Origin: Rhodanobacter sp. OK091 | GTDB taxonomy: Bacteria > Pseudomonadota > Gammaproteobacteria > Xanthomonadales > Rhodanobacteraceae | Reading direction: 5' to 3' | Assembly (NCBI RefSeq): GCF_900142825.1 | Contig: NZ_FRCH01000002.1 | Coordinates: forward strand, 496,001 to 560,000 | DNA length: 64,000 nt | Shown: one piece after another, positions 60,665 to 64,000 of the stretch | Layout: every line of letters starts with the position of its first letter | How positions within the stretch are numbered: position 1 is the first letter of the stretch | Notes under the pieces: generated by a model | The model's database searches: none | What the model was told of the DNA's origin: nothing | The model's input: only the letters and a program-made list of their open reading frames with translations | Position numbers and translations under genes: made by a program

Positions 60665-61699
60665 ATGAACATCCGAGAGGTAACGCGCCTGCTGTGGCTG
60701 GCTCTGTTGACCAGCGCCGGCACCGTCTGCGCGAAAGACGCCGGTAGCCTGCCCAAACTCAAGATCGACCCGGCGCGTACCGCCGTGGTCGGCCTGTCCT
60801 CCGGCGCATACATGGCGACCCAGGCGCAGCTGGCGTATCCGGAACTGTTTCCGAATGCGGCACTCGTGGCCGGCGGGCCGTTTGGCTGCGCCGGTGGCAA
60901 GCTGGACATCGCGCTCGGCAGTTGCATGAAGGGCGTGCCGGCACCCGATGTCGCAGTGTTGGTGGCAAGCGCCGGGAAACGTTCCGCCGCCGGCGAGATC
61001 GGCGCGCTGAAGGATCTAGCGCACGCGCATATCTACCTGTTGCATGGCAGTGCCGACACGTTGGTGGCGCCGGCGGTGGCGGAAGCCGGCGCGCATTTCT
61101 ACGAACAGTTGCGCGACGGCACGCCAGGCCTCAAGGGCATGCAGGTGCATGACGATGGCCAGCGCGCGTTCGCGCATAACTTGCCGGTGGCTGCCCGTGG
61201 CGACGATTGCGATAAATCGGTCGCGCCGTATCTCGGTCACTGTGGCTTCGACGCCGCCGGCGAAATCTTCACCCAGATGTTCGGCAAACCGGCTCATGCA
61301 GCGACCGCGGCGCGCGGCGAGCTGCGCACGTTCGACCAGGATGCACTGCGTCCCAGCGGTGCCGATGCCTTCATGGCCAACACCGGCTACGTCTATCTGC
61401 CGCCGGCGTGCCTCGCCGGCAAACCGTGCGGCGTGGTGGTCGCGTTCCACGGTTGCAAGCAGAACGCGGAGGCTGTGGGCGAGTCGTTCGTCAAGGACGC
61501 CGGCTTCAACCGCTGGGCCGACGTGTACGACGTGGCGGTGTTATATCCTCAGACCCGCGCAAGTTTTGCGCCCTTGAATCCGCAAGCATGCTGGGACTGG
61601 TGGGGATATTCCGGAGTCGACTACGACAGCCGCCACGGCGTGCAGTTGCGCTGGCTGGTGAACGCGGTGCGGGCGCTGGGGTTGCCGGCGGGGCATTGA
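60665..61699 (+). CDS. Extracellular poly(3-hydroxybutyrate) depolymerase
   Basis: A 344-residue secreted esterase of the PHB-depolymerase family, with a signal peptide (LLWLALLTSAGTVCA). The nucleophile is S46 in the lipase-like box GLSSGAYMA, near the N terminus as in this family. Also seen are LLHGSADTLVAP (Asp region), VVAFHGCKQNAEAVGESFV and CWDWWGYSG. Cys pairs suggest disulfides. It would cleave PHB outside the cytoplasm into oligomers or 3-hydroxybutyrate. Unlike longer depolymerases, no C-terminal substrate-binding domain is seen. It follows the TonB receptor gene. Confidence 0.88.
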   Translation: MNIREVTRLLWLALLTSAGTVCAKDAGSLPKLKIDPARTAVVGLSSGAYMATQAQLAYPELFPNAALVAGGPFGCAGGKLDIALGSCMKGVPAPDVAVLVASAGKRSAAGEIGALKDLAHAHIYLLHGSADTLVAPAVAEAGAHFYEQLRDGTPGLKGMQVHDDGQRAFAHNLPVAARGDDCDKSVAPYLGHCGFDAAGEIFTQMFGKPAHAATAARGELRTFDQDALRPSGADAFMANTGYVYLPPACLAGKPCGVVVAFHGCKQNAEAVGESFVKDAGFNRWADVYDVAVLYPQTRASFAPLNPQACWDWWGYSGVDYDSRHGVQLRWLVNAVRALGLPAGH

Positions 61700-61716
61700 T
61701 GCCGGCGGGCTTCCAT

Positions 61717-62407
61717 GTGGGAGCGACTTCAGTCGCGATGCTCTTATTGCTTTGTCACTTGTCCAGAGCGAAGAGCTTTCACCCTCCTGCGGAGGGCGAG
61801 TTACTTCTCTTTTGCTTGTCCAAAAGAGAAGTAACCAAGAGAAAACGACCCCCCGCTTACGCGCTTTGCGGGCATCGTGCCCGCAAAGTCCGCGGGTGGG
61901 TTGCGGGGTTTGTCGACAGGGCATCCTGCCCTGACGCCAAACTGGTTCGCATCCCTGCGAACCACCCTGCGGGCTGTTCCTCCACCCACCCGCCGCTGCA
62001 GAGGGGCCCCGGTAAAGCAACGCGCCTCCTGCGCGTACTGTTCAGAAGAACCAGAGCGACGCTTCGCTTCGGCTTTTCACCGAGTGCGGGCCACGAAGGC
62101 CCGCTGCTCTACCCGGGGCCCCTGTGCGGCGGTGAGACGGGGACGACAGGCCGCGCAGCGGGAGTCGACAGGGAGGTCGACTCCTTTTCGCCAGGGCAGG
62201 AGCCCTGTCGAAAAGCCCGGCCCCGGCTCACGGACTTGCCGCCCACGGATGGGCGGCAAGCGCCAAGCGGGGTGGCCTTTCTCTTTGGTTACCTTTCTCT
62301 TTGGCCCCACAAAGAGAAAGTAACTCGGGCGCCGAAGGCGCACGAAAGCTCTTCGCTTCAAACCAGCCCACCAAGCGCAAAGCCATCGCGACTGAAATCG
62401 CCTGCAC
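61717..62407. repeat. Multi-hairpin intergenic element bounded by REP-like ends
   Basis: A 691-bp element. Its left end is a REP unit, GTGGGAGC, GACTTCAGTC, GCGATGCT (61717-61742); its right end is a degenerate inverted copy (62381-62407), and their 18-bp cores (61723-61740 and 62384-62401) match at 17. Nested within are AGCGAAGAGCTTTC (61767-61780) paired with 62344-62357, and several local perfect stems: 61801-61813 with 61822-61834; 61864-61873 with 61879-61888; 62161-62169 with 62176-62184; 62235-62244 with 62251-62260. Short open frames here read through hairpins and are not called. Confidence 0.85.
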
Positions 62408-62420
62408 CAGTGCAAACACC

Positions 62421-64000
62421 ATGTTGAGCGCCAGCATCATCGCCATCGCCGCGCTGTGCTGGCTGGGCCTGCTGTTCGGCGTGGCGCTGCTGGGTGAGCG
62501 CCGCCCTCACATCTTCGAAAAACGCTGGGCGATCGTGTACGCGTTGTCGCTGGCGATCCACTGCACGTCGTGGACGTTCTACGGCACGGTGACGCAGGCC
62601 AGCCGTTCCGGCTGGTGGCTGCCGCCTACGTTTGTCGGCGCCATCCTGGTCTATCTGTTCGCGCTGAAATTCCTCGGCCGGCTGGTGCAGCTGGTGCGCG
62701 AGTACAACGCTGGTTCGCTGGCCGATCTGATCGCCGTGCGGCTGGGGCGTCATTCGGGACTGGCGGCGCTGGTTACCGCGGTGGTGGTGATCGGCATCGT
62801 GCCGTATATCGCGCTGCAGCTGAAGGCGGTGGCGATGAGCTACGGCATTCTCAGCCACGGCCAGCTGTCCGAGTCCGATCCGTGGCAGGACAGTGCGCTG
62901 TATGTGGCGTTGCTGATGGCGCTGTTCGCGATGCTGTTCGGCACGCGGCGCGCGTCGACCATGGCGCACAACCGCGGGCTGGTATTGGCGATGGCGTTCG
63001 AGTCGCTGTTCAAGCTCGGCGCGATGCTGGCCTTGGGCACCTTGCTGTTCACTGCGTTGCCGGCCGGTTTGCCGGTCAACGTGCCGCCACCGCCGGACAG
63101 CGACGGTTTCCCGGCGCTGATCCTGCTTGGCGCGCTGGCGATGTTCACCATGCCGCATCAGTTCTATGCGGGCATCGTGGAGTGCCGCAGTGACGGCAAC
63201 CTGCGTACCGCACGCTGGCTCTTTCCGCTTTATCTGCTGCTGATCTCGCTGCCTATCCTGCCGCTGGCGCGGCTGGGCGATGCGTTGCTGGGGCCGAGTG
63301 GCGTGTCGTCGGACATGTACGTGCTGGCGCTGCCGCTGGCGCGTGGCGAACACGGCCTGGCGCTGATCGCTTTTCTCGGCGGCCTCAGCGCCGCCACCAG
63401 CATGGTGGTGATTGCGACGCTGGCGTTGAGCCTGATGGTGGTCAATCACTTCATCGCACCGTTGCGGGTGAAGGCGGGCTGGGGTCGCGACGAGCACGGC
63501 GACCTGCGTGGCGAACTGCTGAATCACCGGCGTGTGGCGATCTTGCTGGTGATTCTGTTGGCCTGGACTTACAGCCGTGTGCTGGCACGCAATGAGGCGC
63601 TGGCGGATATCGGCGCGATCTCGTTTTCCGCGCTGGCCGGACTCGCTCCGGCACTGCTCGCCGCGGTGTATCGCCCGCAGCTGGGTTCTCGCGCGGTGAT
63701 GGCCGGGCTGGCCGCCGGCACGCTGGTGTGGATGTACGCGGTAGTGCCTGCTTTGCTGCCGTCCGCACCGGCGTGGTTGCACCGCGGTCCGTTTGGGTGG
63801 CACTGGCTGGCACCTGACGATTTGCTCGGACTGTCCAACTGGAATCAGCTGGGTCGCGCCGTCGTAGTGAGCTTGCTGGTGAATATTGCCGTGATGCTGG
63901 CGGTGGCCAGTTCGCGCTACGGCCGCATCGCGCGCGCGGTCAGCGTGGGCGATGTCGGCGTGGTCGAACTGCGTGCACTGGCGGCGCGCTTCCTGCCATC
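62421..64000 (+). CDS. Sensor histidine kinase with sodium/solute symporter-like N terminus, CbrA-like (5' part)
   Basis: Translating from the ATG at 62421, the frame stays open to the right edge (526 codons). It begins MLSASIIAIAALCWLGLLFG and has about 12 or 13 hydrophobic helices. Segments such as HCTSWTFYGTVTQASRSGWW and FTMPHQFYAGIVEC are typical of the SSS-type sensor domain of CbrA-like hybrid kinases. The kinase core lies beyond the window, so the assignment rests on the sensor half. No ribosome site is visible; a REP-like repeat ends 13 bp upstream of the ATG. Confidence 0.82.
   Translation, partial: MLSASIIAIAALCWLGLLFGVALLGERRPHIFEKRWAIVYALSLAIHCTSWTFYGTVTQASRSGWWLPPTFVGAILVYLFALKFLGRLVQLVREYNAGSLADLIAVRLGRHSGLAALVTAVVVIGIVPYIALQLKAVAMSYGILSHGQLSESDPWQDSALYVALLMALFAMLFGTRRASTMAHNRGLVLAMAFESLFKLGAMLALGTLLFTALPAGLPVNVPPPPDSDGFPALILLGALAMFTMPHQFYAGIVECRSDGNLRTARWLFPLYLLLISLPILPLARLGDALLGPSGVSSDMYVLALPLARGEHGLALIAFLGGLSAATSMVVIATLALSLMVVNHFIAPLRVKAGWGRDEHGDLRGELLNHRRVAILLVILLAWTYSRVLARNEALADIGAISFSALAGLAPALLAAVYRPQLGSRAVMAGLAAGTLVWMYAVVPALLPSAPAWLHRGPFGWHWLAPDDLLGLSNWNQLGRAVVVSLLVNIAVMLAVASSRYGRIARAVSVGDVGVVELRALAARFLP

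Noticed and set aside
61752-62427. Short open frames inside the multi-hairpin element
   Set aside because: They translate inverted repeats and differ with every frame; the nucleotide-level structure explains the region better.
62358-63803. 481-codon minus-strand open frame at the right edge
   Set aside because: Its translation is Arg/Gln/His-rich without domains; the plus strand encodes a multi-helix sensor with symporter-like motifs.

Overview
The window is about 64 kb of a GC-rich (mid-60s percent by eye) gammaproteobacterial chromosome. Gene content and protein sequences fit Xanthomonadales, most likely Rhodanobacteraceae (Dyella/Rhodanobacter/Luteibacter-like). This is inferred from family resemblance, from Gln at GyrA position 83 as described for Stenotrophomonas, and from the REP-type intergenic repeats; no database was searched. 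I see no rRNA, tRNA, prophage, insertion sequence or CRISPR array. Most of the window is core and housekeeping genes; the unusual material is in intergenic repeats, operators and a few odd proteins.

Layout. 1-4.6 kb: 3' end of a PHA synthase, a PspC-domain peptide, mtnA (methionine salvage) and gyrA. 4.6-9 kb: a Prx5-type peroxiredoxin, an Hsp20 with a sigma-32-like promoter, a CbpA-like DnaJ, a PilH-like response regulator, an AcuI/YhdH oxidoreductase and a LOG-family hydrolase. 9.2-14.9 kb: the 2-oxoglutarate dehydrogenase operon sucA-sucB-lpdA on the minus strand, with a REP pair between sucB and lpdA and a perfect 34-bp inverted repeat downstream. 15.2-17.3 kb: a GNAT fusion protein overlapping a RoxA-like ribosomal oxygenase.

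17.4-28.2 kb is a nearly complete assimilatory sulfate reduction and cysteine synthesis cluster. It holds a TauE/SafE permease, cysJ-cysI-cysH, a fused ATP sulfurylase/APS kinase, the LysR regulator CysB, siroheme synthase cysG and cysteine synthase cysK. The cysJ leader and the cysB-cysG spacer share a 15-bp operator-like motif. 28.3-32.5 kb: HxlR regulator/GST divergent pair, purB and fumC. 32.6-35.9 kb: a DUF2884-type lipoprotein and a YtrA-type GntR/ABC-transporter operon whose promoter is covered by a palindrome. 36.2-40.4 kb: azoR/LysR divergent pair, an aminotransferase/omega-amidase pair and an ArsC-family protein. 40.4-43.8 kb: rluB-scpB-scpA.

43.8-44.8 kb has no gene I can support. 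44.8-53.5 kb: a PilZ protein, fadD, a small lipoprotein, acnA/LysR and typA. 53.6-55.8 kb encodes a striking chimera: a lipoprotein whose last ~130 residues are a type IV pilin domain without the prepilin leader. 55.9-61.7 kb: secreted lipase, GntP permease, TonB-dependent receptor and secreted PHB depolymerase. 61.7-62.4 kb is a dense multi-hairpin element bounded by REP-like ends. The window closes inside a sensor kinase with a sodium/solute-symporter-like N terminus.

Functional threads: PHA synthesis (left edge) and a secreted PHB depolymerase (right); methionine salvage (mtnA plus the aminotransferase/omega-amidase pair); TCA enzymes (sucAB-lpdA, fumC, acnA); and sulfate to cysteine in one locus with its own regulator.
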